The notes under the pieces: model-generated
What the model was told of the DNA's origin: nothing
Database searches by the model: none
What the model saw: the letters and a program-made list of their open reading frames with translations, nothing else
Part shown: piece by piece, positions 42,515-50,849 of the stretch
How positions within the stretch are numbered: the stretch's first letter is position 1
Layout: the number at the start of each line of letters is the position of its first letter
Made by a program: the position numbers and the translations under genes
Origin: Thiohalomonas sp041685045
GTDB lineage: Bacteria > Pseudomonadota > Gammaproteobacteria > Thiohalomonadales > Thiohalomonadaceae
Assembly (NCBI GenBank): GCA_041685045.1
Contig: JAWLGP010000001.1
Span: forward strand, 434,001-498,000
DNA length: 64,000 nt
Direction of reading: 5' to 3'

Positions 42515-44053
42515 ATGACGGTTATCAAGCAGGAAGATTTCATCCAGAGCATCGCCGATGCCCTGCAGTACATCTCCTACTACCACCCCATCGACTACAT
42601 CCAGGCCCTCGGCGACGCCTACGAGCGGGAGCAATCGCCGGCCGCCCGGGACGCTATCGCCCAGATCCTCTACAACTCGCGGCTCTGCGCCGAGGGGCAT
42701 CGTCCCATCTGCCAGGACACCGGCATCGTGCTGGTGTTTCTCGAGATCGGCATGGAAGTGCGGTGGGAGGCGCAGCTCGATGTGGAGGCGATGGTCAATG
42801 AGGCGGTACGCCGCGCCTACACCCATCCGGACAACGTGCTGCGCGCCTCGGTGCTGGCCGACCCGGCCGGTGCCCGCCGCAACACCCGCGACAACACCCC
42901 GGCGGTGATCCACACCCGCCTCGTCCCCGGCGATAAGGTGACGGTGAAGCTGGCCGCCAAAGGGGGCGGTTCCGAGAACAAGGCGCGCTTCGCCGCCCTC
43001 AATCCCAGTGCCGATCTGGTGAAATGGGTGGTGCAGGCGGTCGAGGGGATGGGCGCCGGCTGGTGCCCGCCCGGGATCCTGGGGGTCGGTATCGGCGGCA
43101 CCCCGGAGAAGGCGATGCTGCTGGCCAAGGAGTCGCTGCTGGCGCCGGTGGATATCCACGAGCTGCGCGAACGCGGGCCGAATTCCCGCGCCGAGGAGCT
43201 GCGGCTCGAACTGTTCGACAAGGTCAACGCCCTCGGCATCGGTGCCCAGGGCCTCGGCGGGCTCGCCACGGTGCTCGACGTGAAGGTGCTCGACTATCCG
43301 ACTCACGCGGCTTCATTGCCGGTGGCGGTGATCCCCAACTGCGCCGCCACCCGCCACGCCCACTTCACCCTGGACGGCAGCGGCCCGGCGGTGCTGACTC
43401 CCCCCAGATTGGAGGATTGGCCGGCGGTCACCTGGCAGGCCTCGGCCGAGGCCCGGCGGGTGGACCTGGACAGCGTCACCGCCGCAGAGGTGGCCACCTG
43501 GCAACCGGGCGAGCGGCTGCTGCTGAACGGTCGCCTGCTGACCGGACGCGACGCCGCCCACAAGAAGATCGCCGACCTGCTCGCCCGCGGCGAGCCGCTG
43601 CCAAACGGCGTCGACTTCCACAATCGCTTCATCTACTACGTCGGCCCGGTCGACCCGGTGGGCGACGAAGTGGTGGGCCCGGCCGGCCCCACCACCTCCA
43701 CCCGCATGGACGGCTACACCGAGATGATGCTGGGTCAGACCGGCCTGCTCGGCATGGTTGGCAAGGGTGAACGCGGCCCCCGGGCGATAGAGGCGATCCG
43801 TCAGCATCAAGCCGCCTACCTGATCGCCGTCGGCGGCGCCGCCTACGTGATCGCCAAAGCGATCCGAAGCTCGCGGGTGGTCGCCTTCGAGGAGTTGGGA
43901 ATGGAGGCGATCTACGAATTCGAAGTGGAGGACCTGCCGGTCACCGTCGCCGTCGACAGTCGCGGCGAATCGCTCCACCAGAGCGGGCCTGCGGAGTGGC
44001 GGGTGCGCATTGAAAAGCAATCAGTTATGGACGGGGCGGAGGGCGGACAATAG
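42515..44053 (+). CDS. fumA: fumarate hydratase, class I (iron-sulfur)
   Basis: A 512-residue fused class I fumarase interconverting fumarate and malate. [4Fe-4S] ligands are visible as the cysteines in PICQDTGIV near residue 66, GAGWCPPGILGVGIGG near 185 and IPNCAATRH near 275. The C-terminal beta-type domain has GPTTSTRMDGYTEMMLG near 390 and KGERGPRAIEAI. The ATG at 42515 is used instead of an in-frame GTG at 42482. The oxygen-labile class I type fits microaerobic metabolism. It is followed by a repeat element and then mdh. Confidence 0.95.
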   Translation: MTVIKQEDFIQSIADALQYISYYHPIDYIQALGDAYEREQSPAARDAIAQILYNSRLCAEGHRPICQDTGIVLVFLEIGMEVRWEAQLDVEAMVNEAVRRAYTHPDNVLRASVLADPAGARRNTRDNTPAVIHTRLVPGDKVTVKLAAKGGGSENKARFAALNPSADLVKWVVQAVEGMGAGWCPPGILGVGIGGTPEKAMLLAKESLLAPVDIHELRERGPNSRAEELRLELFDKVNALGIGAQGLGGLATVLDVKVLDYPTHAASLPVAVIPNCAATRHAHFTLDGSGPAVLTPPRLEDWPAVTWQASAEARRVDLDSVTAAEVATWQPGERLLLNGRLLTGRDAAHKKIADLLARGEPLPNGVDFHNRFIYYVGPVDPVGDEVVGPAGPTTSTRMDGYTEMMLGQTGLLGMVGKGERGPRAIEAIRQHQAAYLIAVGGAAYVIAKAIRSSRVVAFEELGMEAIYEFEVEDLPVTVAVDSRGESLHQSGPAEWRVRIEKQSVMDGAEGGQ

Positions 44054-44205
44054 TACAGGATTAACAGGATTTTTCAGGATTAACAGGATGAAAGCGAGTT
44101 GTCTTCAATACCGTCCGGCGACCAAGAGTGGCAGCCTGCGACCGGTCGCCACCAAACAGAAAACATCCTGTCAATCCTGTAACATCCTGTTAATCCTGTT
44201 GAATA
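44054..44205. repeat. AACAGGATT-type element, copy 2
   Basis: Left arm (44054-44090, TACAGGATTAACAGGATTTT...) begins at the base after the fumarase stop codon, and right arm (44164-44205, CATCCTGTCAATCCTG...) ends 38 bases before mdh. The 73-base interior has no gene. The junction CAATAG-TACAGGATTAACA is identical to that of the GxxExxY-containing copy at 50351. Confidence 0.9.
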
Positions 44206-44242
44206 GCCGCGCCCGAGAGCCCCACAAATAGAAGAGCGCAGA

Positions 44243-45193
44243 ATGCCGAAATTATCGATCATCGGCGCCGGTAACGTCGGCGCCCACATCGCCGTCTACG
44301 CGGCCGGTAAGGACCTGGCCAACATCGTGCTGTTGGACAAGGATGCGGACAAGGCCAGGGGCACGGGTCTCGATATCACCCAGGCGATGGCGATGGCCGG
44401 GGTCGATCGGGTGGTCAAGGGCACCGGCGACTATGCCGATACCGCCGGTTCCGATGTGGTGGTGATCTCGGCGGGTCTGGCGCGCAAGCCGGGCATGTCA
44501 CGTGACGATCTGCTGGAAGCCAATGCCAAGGTGGTGCGCAGCGTCACCCGCGAGGCGGTCCGGTATTCACCGAACTGCGTGTTGGTGGTGGTGACCAACC
44601 CGATCAACACCATGGCCCAGATCGTCTTCGAGGAGAGCGGCTTCCCGCGCGAGCGGGTGATTGGTGTGGCCGGCGTGCTCGACAGTGCCCGCTTCAAGGC
44701 CTTCATCGCCGAGGCCTTGGGCGTCGGCGCCAGCCGGGTCGACGCCATGGTGCTCGGCGACCACGGCGACCAGATGGTGCCCATGGTCGACCACTGCCTG
44801 GTCGATGGCGTACCGATCCGGGAATTGATGGACGCGGCGCAGATCGACGCCATCGTCCGACGGGTTCGGCAGGGCGGTTCGGAGATTGTGAACCTGCTGA
44901 AGACCGGCTCCGCCTACTACGCCCCGGGCACGGCTACGGTGGAACTGCTGGAGTGTGTGCTGAAGGACCACCAGATGACCCTGCCCTGCGCGGTTTACCT
45001 CCAGGGGGAATACGGGGCCGAAGGGTTGTTCGTGGGGGTGCCGGCGCTGATCGGCGCCCGCGGTATCGAAAAGGTGATCAAGCTGCGCCTCACCGAGAGC
45101 GAGCAGCGGGACTTCGACCTCTCCGTGGAGCACATCCGCGTTCGGCTGGAGGACTTGCGGGCCAAGTTCGCCCCGGTTCCGGCCACTGTCTGA
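44243..45193 (+). CDS. mdh: malate dehydrogenase (LDH-like type)
   Basis: A 316-residue NAD-dependent dehydrogenase interconverting malate and oxaloacetate. Rossmann motif IGAGNVGAHIAVYAA at residue 6, AGLARKPGMSRDDLLEANA near 77 (mobile loop with two arginines typical of malate rather than lactate specificity), VTNPINTM near 116, and the catalytic histidine in LGDHGDQMVPM near 172. It lies in the same direction as fumA, forming a fumarase-malate dehydrogenase pair interrupted only by the repeat element. Confidence 0.95.
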   Translation: MPKLSIIGAGNVGAHIAVYAAGKDLANIVLLDKDADKARGTGLDITQAMAMAGVDRVVKGTGDYADTAGSDVVVISAGLARKPGMSRDDLLEANAKVVRSVTREAVRYSPNCVLVVVTNPINTMAQIVFEESGFPRERVIGVAGVLDSARFKAFIAEALGVGASRVDAMVLGDHGDQMVPMVDHCLVDGVPIRELMDAAQIDAIVRRVRQGGSEIVNLLKTGSAYYAPGTATVELLECVLKDHQMTLPCAVYLQGEYGAEGLFVGVPALIGARGIEKVIKLRLTESEQRDFDLSVEHIRVRLEDLRAKFAPVPATV

Positions 45194-45739
45194 TCCATCA
45201 GCCTCCCCGGGACCTGTCTATCGCACCCTGAGGCTCCGGGTGACTGGGACCGGGTTCCGTAGGATGTGGTGAGCCTGCGAACCGCATCTTCCGCAGCGCC
45301 TCCAAGCCTTGCCACCATCGGTGCGGTTCGTTCCTCGGCAACTGCTCCCTGCGTTGCTCTACCTCCTGCATCCATGCAGTCGTCACCACACCCTACATGG
45401 AGCCGGCACAAACTGTGTTTTGTAGGATGTGGTAAGCCTGCGAACCGCATCTTCGCGGCGCCTCCAAGCCTTGCCACCATCGGTGCGGTTCGTTCCTCAC
45501 CACACCCTACATGGAGCCGGCGAAAACTGTGGTTTCGAAGGATGTGGTAAGCCTGCAAACCGCATCTTCCGCGGCGCCTCCAAGCCTTGCCAGCATCGGT
45601 GCGGTTCGTTCCTCACCACACCCTACATGGAGCCGGCGCAAACTGTGTTTTCGTAGGATGTGGTGAGCCTGCGAACCGCATCTTCCGCGACGCCTCCAAG
45701 CCTTGGCGCCATCGGTGTGGTCACACCTACGAAGGTGTG
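45194..45739. repeat. four tandem copies of a roughly 116-base GGATGTGGT palindromic repeat
   Basis: The 546-base gap between mdh and the pentapeptide gene is filled by repeats. GGATGTGGT starts at 45262, 45425, 45540 and 45656, i.e. spacings of 163, 115 and 116; the first copy carries an insertion of about 47 bases. Each unit pairs GTAGGATGTGGTGAGCC with a downstream CTCACCACACCCTAC and GCGAACCGCATC with GGTGCGGTTCG, so each is an imperfect palindrome. No gene is supported here. Confidence 0.92.
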
Positions 45740-46393
45740 TTATTCGCCGTCGAAGGTGTTCAGCGCGGCGGCCCAGTCCTCGTTGCGGCTGGTGCCGTCC
45801 CACGGCGATTTGCCGTAGTAGAGGGCGCCCTCGGCGCTCACCGCCTCGAAGTGGGCCTGGGTGAGGTCGGTCTTGCGCAGGTCCGCGCCCCGCAAATCAC
45901 AGCGGATGAAGCGGGCCCCTTCCAAGTGACAGCCGAGCAGGTTGGCGCTGGCCAGCTTGGCCCCGGTGAGATCGGCTGCGGTGAGGTCGCTGTCCAGGAT
46001 CTGCGCCCGCTCGATCCGGGCGTTCGTGAAGCTCGCCCCGCTCAGGTCGCAGATCATCAGGTTGGCCCCGGAGAAATTGCTGTCGTCAAACCGGGCGCCG
46101 GTCAGCTTTACCCGCTGGAAGAAGGCGGAATTCCCCTCCACCCGGCGCAGACTGACGCCGTTCCAGTCGCCGTCCTGCACGAACACCGACTCGAGGCGGC
46201 AGCCGTCCAGGTTGCTCCCCCGCAGCGAGGAACCGGACACGGTGGCGCCGGTCAGGTCCAGACCGGAGAGGTCGAGGCCATCAAGATCGAGTAGCGTCAG
46301 ATCGGCATCGGCGAGGGAGCCGTCGCGGCCCCGGGCTGCCAGCAGCGCCTCTCGCGATTCAATACGCTCCAGCGGATAGTCGTTAGCGGACAT
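45740..46393 (-). CDS. pentapeptide repeat protein
   Basis: A 217-residue protein built largely of A(D/N)LXX units from about residue 35 to 195 (LDLDGLDLSGLDLTGATVSG, GANLMICDLSGASFTNA, AADLTGAKLASANLLG, RGADLRKTDLTQAHF), predicting a right-handed quadrilateral beta helix. No signal peptide or helix is present. Such proteins may mimic DNA (gyrase protection) or act as scaffolds; nothing here points to one role. It is a single gene between repeat clusters. Confidence 0.9.
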   Translation of the reverse strand: MSANDYPLERIESREALLAARGRDGSLADADLTLLDLDGLDLSGLDLTGATVSGSSLRGSNLDGCRLESVFVQDGDWNGVSLRRVEGNSAFFQRVKLTGARFDDSNFSGANLMICDLSGASFTNARIERAQILDSDLTAADLTGAKLASANLLGCHLEGARFIRCDLRGADLRKTDLTQAHFEAVSAEGALYYGKSPWDGTSRNEDWAAALNTFDGE

Positions 46394-46707
46394 TTGAGGC
46401 CCTTGTGATAGCGCGGGAGTTTGAATAGAACAGGATTAACAGGATGGGTCTTATTGAAAAGGCATCCATCCAATCCGGTGAATCCTGAATAAAATCCTGT
46501 CCGTCTGTTCCATTGATAAGCCCGCTGTTTCAACGCACAGCAGTTAACGCCCAGGGCTTCGCCTTAGTGCTTTCGCATAGGACAGGATCAACAGGATGGT
46601 TCCATGGATGAACAGGAGCTTCGGGCTGAACAAAACCCGTTCAATCATCCTGTTAATCCTGAAAAATCCTGTTAATCCTGTTCCATTCTGAACGACGCCC
46701 CGACGTT
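46394..46707. repeat. two AACAGGATT-type elements, copies 3 and 4
   Basis: This 314-base gap contains two elements back to back. Copy 3 has arms at 46421-46448 (GAACAGGATTAACAGGATGG) and about 46469-46514 (AATCCTGAATAAAATCCTGT). Copy 4 has arms at 46577-46599 and 46646-46687 (CATCCTGTTAATCCTGAAAA). The centres are only 20-50 bases. Copy 4 ends 20 bases from the KorB stop. Between them, 46515-46576, nothing is recognised. Confidence 0.88.
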
Positions 46708-47595
46708 TTACGGCCGCGACTGGTCGATGATCTTGCGCAGGTCGTAGTCTGGGTGGCCGTTGACCCTCCGGACCAGGTTGGCCATCTCGTCGTCCAGGGT
46801 CGGGCGCTCGGCCTTGTAGAGCAGGCCGACCGGTACCTTGTCCTCGCGTTCCGCCAGGTTGACGATGTGCATCGCCTGGTCCACGTCGGTCATGTCGTGA
46901 TCCTCCGGGACCTCCTTCACCAGCTCGCGGAAGTAGGGGACGGTGTCGATCTTGTTGAAGCTGGGGCACTGCGACAGGATGTTGACGAAGGCGAAGCCGC
47001 GGTGGCTCAGGGCCCCCTTGATCAGCTCGGCGCACATCTTCGGGTTGCCGGCGAAGGCCTGTCCGACGAAGGTGGCGCCGTAGGTGAGCATGTAGAGCAC
47101 CGGGTTCATCGGATTGTCGACACCGCCATAGGGGGTGGTGTAGGCCTTCATCTCCCGCCGCGAGGTGGGTGAGACCTGCCCCTTGGTGAGCCCGTAGATG
47201 CGGTTGTCCATCATCACGTAGCTCATGTTGACGTTCTTGCGCGCCAGGTGCGGCATGTGGCCGCCACCGATGGAGAAGCCGTCACCGTCGCCGCCGGTCA
47301 CTAGCACGGTGAGATCGGGGCGGGCCAGCTGGGTGCCGGTGGCGACCGGGCCGGCGCGGCCGTGCAGGGTGTGCATCTTGTAGGACTGCACGAAATAGGG
47401 GGTGCGCGATGAGCAGCCGATACCGGAAATGTTGACCAGCTGGGTGGGGTCGACCCCCAACTCGGCCAGGGCGCGGTAGATGCCGGCGAGGACGCCGAAG
47501 TGACCACAGCCCGGACACCAGACCGGCTTCACCTCCGACTTGTAGTCGCTGGCCTTGAGCGCGGGTTTCTTGACGGGTTCGACAACGGCGGACAT
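46708..47595 (-). CDS. korB: 2-oxoacid:ferredoxin oxidoreductase, beta subunit
   Basis: A 295-residue thiamine-diphosphate subunit. Signatures are WCPGCGHFGVLAGIYRAL near residue 26 (cluster ligand cysteines), GIGCSSRTPYF near 58 and the TPP/Mg motif GDGDGFSIGGGHMPHLARKN near 100. With KorA it reversibly converts 2-oxoglutarate (or a related 2-oxoacid) plus CoA to the acyl-CoA, reducing ferredoxin. The start overlaps the KorA stop by one base (TGATG). The oxygen-tolerant two-subunit type is found in several autotrophs. Confidence 0.93.
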   Translation of the reverse strand: MSAVVEPVKKPALKASDYKSEVKPVWCPGCGHFGVLAGIYRALAELGVDPTQLVNISGIGCSSRTPYFVQSYKMHTLHGRAGPVATGTQLARPDLTVLVTGGDGDGFSIGGGHMPHLARKNVNMSYVMMDNRIYGLTKGQVSPTSRREMKAYTTPYGGVDNPMNPVLYMLTYGATFVGQAFAGNPKMCAELIKGALSHRGFAFVNILSQCPSFNKIDTVPYFRELVKEVPEDHDMTDVDQAMHIVNLAEREDKVPVGLLYKAERPTLDDEMANLVRRVNGHPDYDLRKIIDQSRP

Positions 47596-49310
47596 CACAG
47601 GATCTCCTCTACCTTGGCGACGATCATGGCGGGCGTGAACGGCAGGCCGCCACAAATCGTGTAGGGAATGGGCCGGATGGAGGTCTCGGCGCGGATGAAG
47701 TGGCTGAGCTGGCCCTGGTAGTTCACCTCGGGCACCAGCACCTTGCCGCAAGTGGCGGCAAAGGCCTCGTACTGCTCCACCGGCATCGGCCACAGCAACT
47801 TGGGATAGAAGCCTTTGACCTTGTGGCCCGCGTCACGCAGCCGCTGAATCGCCTCGCGCACCACGCCGATGGTGCTGCCCCAGGCGATGATGCCGACGTC
47901 GGCCTCGCCCTCCCCGTCCACCTCGACCGGTTTGTAGGTCTCGGCCACCGGCTGGATCTTGTCAAACCGCTTGGCGTGCATCCCCTCGTGGTTCTCGGGG
48001 CTGTAGTTGGGGGTGCCGCTCTCGCCGTGCTCCAGGCCGGTGGCGATGTGCATGGCGCCCGGGGTGCCGGGGTCGGCCATCGGCGAGATGTTGTCCTCGG
48101 TTCGGGCATAGCGGTGATACTCGCCCTCGCCGTCCCAGCGCTTGCGCTGGACCACCGTGTAGTTGTCCGGGTTCGGGTAGGGCACGGTCTGGGTGGAGAA
48201 GGCCAGGGAGCCGTCGGAGAGCAGGATCACCGGGCTCTGGTACTGCTCCGACAGATTGAGGGCATCCACCGTCATGTCGATGCAGTCCTTCACGTTCTCG
48301 ACCGCGAGCACGATGCGCGGGGCATCGCCGTGACTGCCGTGAATGGCCAGGAACAGGTCCGACTGTTCATGCTTGGTCGGCAGCCCGGTGGAGGGGCCGC
48401 CGCGCTGCACGTCCACCACCAGCGCCGGGGTTTCGCTCATGTGAGCCATGCCGAGCATCTCGCTCATCAGTGCCAGACCGGGCCCGGAGGTGGCGGTCAT
48501 CGAGCGTTTGCCCGCGTAGGAGGCGCCCAGAACCTGGGCGATGGAGGCGATCTCGTCCTCGGCCTGGATCAAGGTACCGCCGCGCTTGGGCAGGTGCTTG
48601 GAGACGTATTTGGCGACCTCGGTGGCCGGGGTGATGGGATAGGCGGAGAAGAAGTCGAGACCGCCAAGCAGCGCGCCGAGACCCACCGCATCGTTGCCGG
48701 AGATGATGATGACGTCGTCACGCTCCGCTTTGGGTGACGCCACCCGCCAGTCATCGCTCTTGGTTTGCGCCGCGGCCAGTTCCATCCCCTTGTCGAAGGC
48801 GTCGAGGTTGATCTTCACCACGTCGTCGCCCTTGCGCTTGAACTTGTTGGTCAGCACCTCGCGCAGGGTCTCGGCCGGGATATCGAACAGCTGCGACAGG
48901 GCACCCAGGGCCACCATGTTCTTGGCGCGGATACTGCCGAGCTCCTTGGCCGTCTTGGTCATCGGGATCGGATAGGCGTGAACGCCTTCCGGGATCTCCG
49001 GCTCGAAGTCGCCGCCGGGGCCGTCATAGACGAAGGCGGTGCCGGGCCGCAGCAGGTGCTTGTTCAGTTCATACGCCTCGCCGTTGAAGGCGCAGAAGAC
49101 GTCGAACGTGTCGCCCTGGTTGAAGATCTGGTCGCCGCTGACGCGGATCTGGTACATGGCGTAGCCGCCCTTGATCTCGGCGGGGAAGGTCTTGAAGGTG
49201 TAGACCTCCAGCCCGGCCCGGGCGCAGGCGGCAGCAATAAAGTCGCCTGAAGAGATGATGCCCTCGCCGCCTTCACCGGCAACGCGGACGATCAGGTCAT
49301 GTTTCGACAT
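47595..49310 (-). CDS. korA: 2-oxoacid:ferredoxin oxidoreductase, fused gamma-alpha subunit
   Basis: A 571-residue subunit with an N-terminal gamma domain (residues about 1-190, VAGEGGEGIISSGDFIAAA) and a C-terminal alpha domain (about 200-571, FFSAYPITPATEVAKYVSKH, EDEIASIAQVLGASYAG, TATSGPGLALMSEMLG and VQRGGPSTGLPTKHEQSDL). The ATG at 49308-49310 is preceded by GGGGG. It is the first gene of korAB; the divergent region upstream is shared with the iron-sulfur subunit gene at 49709. The substrate is assumed to be 2-oxoglutarate because of the TCA neighbours; pyruvate is not excluded. Confidence 0.92.
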   Translation of the reverse strand: MSKHDLIVRVAGEGGEGIISSGDFIAAACARAGLEVYTFKTFPAEIKGGYAMYQIRVSGDQIFNQGDTFDVFCAFNGEAYELNKHLLRPGTAFVYDGPGGDFEPEIPEGVHAYPIPMTKTAKELGSIRAKNMVALGALSQLFDIPAETLREVLTNKFKRKGDDVVKINLDAFDKGMELAAAQTKSDDWRVASPKAERDDVIIISGNDAVGLGALLGGLDFFSAYPITPATEVAKYVSKHLPKRGGTLIQAEDEIASIAQVLGASYAGKRSMTATSGPGLALMSEMLGMAHMSETPALVVDVQRGGPSTGLPTKHEQSDLFLAIHGSHGDAPRIVLAVENVKDCIDMTVDALNLSEQYQSPVILLSDGSLAFSTQTVPYPNPDNYTVVQRKRWDGEGEYHRYARTEDNISPMADPGTPGAMHIATGLEHGESGTPNYSPENHEGMHAKRFDKIQPVAETYKPVEVDGEGEADVGIIAWGSTIGVVREAIQRLRDAGHKVKGFYPKLLWPMPVEQYEAFAATCGKVLVPEVNYQGQLSHFIRAETSIRPIPYTICGGLPFTPAMIVAKVEEIL

Positions 49311-49708
49311 GCAAAAACCCCCGGAAATCGGAATCGTCGCTCCAGACTGCTGAAAGGGCAAAGCCGCGAAAGAAGGCTGGAGCGGGGTGAGTGCCGCGTT
49401 TTCGACTCTGGACGGGCGGCACGAAAGGCGCCAAGGATACCCTAACTCCAGAGGGCCGGCGAGTTTTGGCCTCCCGCCAGGCGGGGTAAAGTCAACCCGC
49501 GCGAGGGGGTTTTTGGCACCGGCCATTTTCGATTCGACTTGAAATTTCAAAGAGATCCACGGCCATTGAGCGCCCCGCGAAAGGGTTCGAAGCGACGTTG
49601 GGCGCCCCCGGAACTGAAATTCGGCTCGTTCTGGTGCAAAATGGCGCCCTTCCGGACACCCGCGCCGCGTCCCGGCCGGCTCCCGCACGCCACATTGCGA
49701 CCAACCAG
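49311..49708. promoter_or_regulatory. divergent control region of korAB and the fumarate-reductase-like genes
   Basis: A 398-base gap without a supported gene. It should hold both promoters. A 12-base perfect palindrome TTGAAATTTCAA at 49539-49550 is the clearest operator-like feature, and a small hairpin CCCGCCAGGCGGG is at about 49474-49486. No consensus -35/-10 pair is convincing by eye. Confidence 0.4.
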
Positions 49709-50350
49709 ATGAGTGAGAAGCAGATCCAGGTCACCATCGATGGCAAGGCCATCACCTGCCCACCTTCCCTCTCCGCGATCCAGGCGGTTTGGCACGCCGG
49801 TATCCCGAAGACGGCCGGTATCGGCTGCCTGGAAGGGGTGTGCGGCTCGTGCCGCGTGATGGTGCGGCGCAAGGGCGAGAGCCGCGTCACCATGGAATTG
49901 GGCTGCCAGACGGTGGTGGAGGATGGCATGCAGGTGCTGTTCCTCAACTTTCCCACGCCCAAGCACCATGTCTATCAACTGGATACGCTACAGAACTCCT
50001 GGGATGTGCAGGCGAAGTTCCACCAGATCTTCCCGGAGGCGATCAGCTGCCGTCACTGCGGCGGCTGCAATCAGTCCTGCCCCAAAGGGATTGATGTCGA
50101 GCGCGGTGTGCGCCTTGCGGTGGAGGGCAGCTTCAAGGAGGCGAGCAAACTGTTCCTGGAGTGCGTGATGTGCGACCTCTGCCTCACCGCCTGCCCGGAG
50201 AAGATCTCGCCCAACCACGTCGGCCTGTTCGCCCGCCGGGTCACCGCCTATTTCCACATCCGCCCCTCCAACCTCATCTACCGGCTGGAGGAACTGCGCC
50301 AGGGCAAGTACGAGGTCGTCGTGGATGAGGGGGCGGGGCGTCCGCAATAG
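49709..50350 (+). CDS. fumarate reductase/succinate dehydrogenase-like iron-sulfur subunit
   Basis: A 213-residue protein with a plant-type [2Fe-2S] domain (C40, C45, C48 and C66 in GIGCLEGVCGSC and ELGC) and two complete four-cysteine motifs: C114-C117-C120-C124 (SCRHCGGCNQSCPKG) and C152-C155-C158-C162 (ECVMCDLCLTACPE). It has no membrane segment. The second motif has four cysteines where classical SdhB has three. It should pass electrons between the flavoprotein and NuoF-like subunits encoded just downstream, from which it is separated by a GxxExxY element. Confidence 0.88.
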   Translation: MSEKQIQVTIDGKAITCPPSLSAIQAVWHAGIPKTAGIGCLEGVCGSCRVMVRRKGESRVTMELGCQTVVEDGMQVLFLNFPTPKHHVYQLDTLQNSWDVQAKFHQIFPEAISCRHCGGCNQSCPKGIDVERGVRLAVEGSFKEASKLFLECVMCDLCLTACPEKISPNHVGLFARRVTAYFHIRPSNLIYRLEELRQGKYEVVVDEGAGRPQ

Positions 50351-50836
50351 TACAGGATTAACATGATTTTTCAGGATTAACAGGATTAAAGGCAAAAAGG
50401 ATTTTTGATGGAGGCAAAACCGTGGAGTGGGTCGACAGGGATTTGACGGAGCGGGTTATCGCGTGTGCTTTTCGGGTTCACGGAGCATTGGGTGCCGGTT
50501 TCCTGGAAAAGGTTTACGAAAACGCGATGGTTGTTGAACTGGCCGAAGCCGGACTGGGTGTTCGGCAGCAAGCACGGCTGACCGTGAGTTATCGCGGCAA
50601 GCAAGTGGGAGAATACTTTGCCGACCTGTTGGTGGAAGGCAGACTGATTTGTGAACTGAAAGCGACCGATCGAATTGCCAAAGAGCATGAGGTTCAATTG
50701 GTCAATTACCTGCGGGCGACACGGGTGGACACCGGATTGCTGATCAACTTCGGAAACAAGGTGATGGTGAAGAGAAAGTTCAGACAATACGGTAATCCTG
50801 TTAATCCTGAAAAATCCTGTTAATCCTGTTGAATTT
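50351..50836. repeat. AACAGGATT-type element, copy 5, enclosing a GxxExxY gene
   Basis: Left arm 50351-50388 (TACAGGATTAACATGATTTT...) starts immediately after the stop of the iron-sulfur subunit gene. Right arm 50794-50836 (AATCCTGTTAATCCTGAAAA...) ends 13 bases before the flavoprotein start. The interior holds one complete gene. This is the full-length version of the four short copies elsewhere in the window. Confidence 0.92.
50422..50823 (+). CDS. GxxExxY protein (PD-(D/E)XK nuclease-like)
   Basis: A 133-residue protein with the defining motif G26-FLE29-KVY32 and the nuclease-fold core YFADLLVEGRLICELKA (Asp, then E-x-K). It belongs to the GxxExxY family (TIGR04256), whose function is not established. 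The start is GTG at 50422. Its last nine residues (NPVNPEKSC) are read through the right arm of the inverted repeat, so gene and repeat are one unit. It interrupts the iron-sulfur and flavoprotein subunit genes without breaking either. Confidence 0.92.
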   Translation: MEWVDRDLTERVIACAFRVHGALGAGFLEKVYENAMVVELAEAGLGVRQQARLTVSYRGKQVGEYFADLLVEGRLICELKATDRIAKEHEVQLVNYLRATRVDTGLLINFGNKVMVKRKFRQYGNPVNPEKSC

Positions 50837-50849
50837 AGAATCCACCGCC

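Noticed and set aside
45258..45728. Possible CRISPR array
   Set aside because: Repeat units are about 116 bases with no unique spacers between short identical repeats, and no cas genes are present.
45266..46294. Plus-strand open frames across the GGATGTGGT array and opposite the pentapeptide gene
   Set aside because: They arise from the 116-base repeat period and from the antisense of regular pentapeptide codons; no domain or ribosome-binding site supports them.
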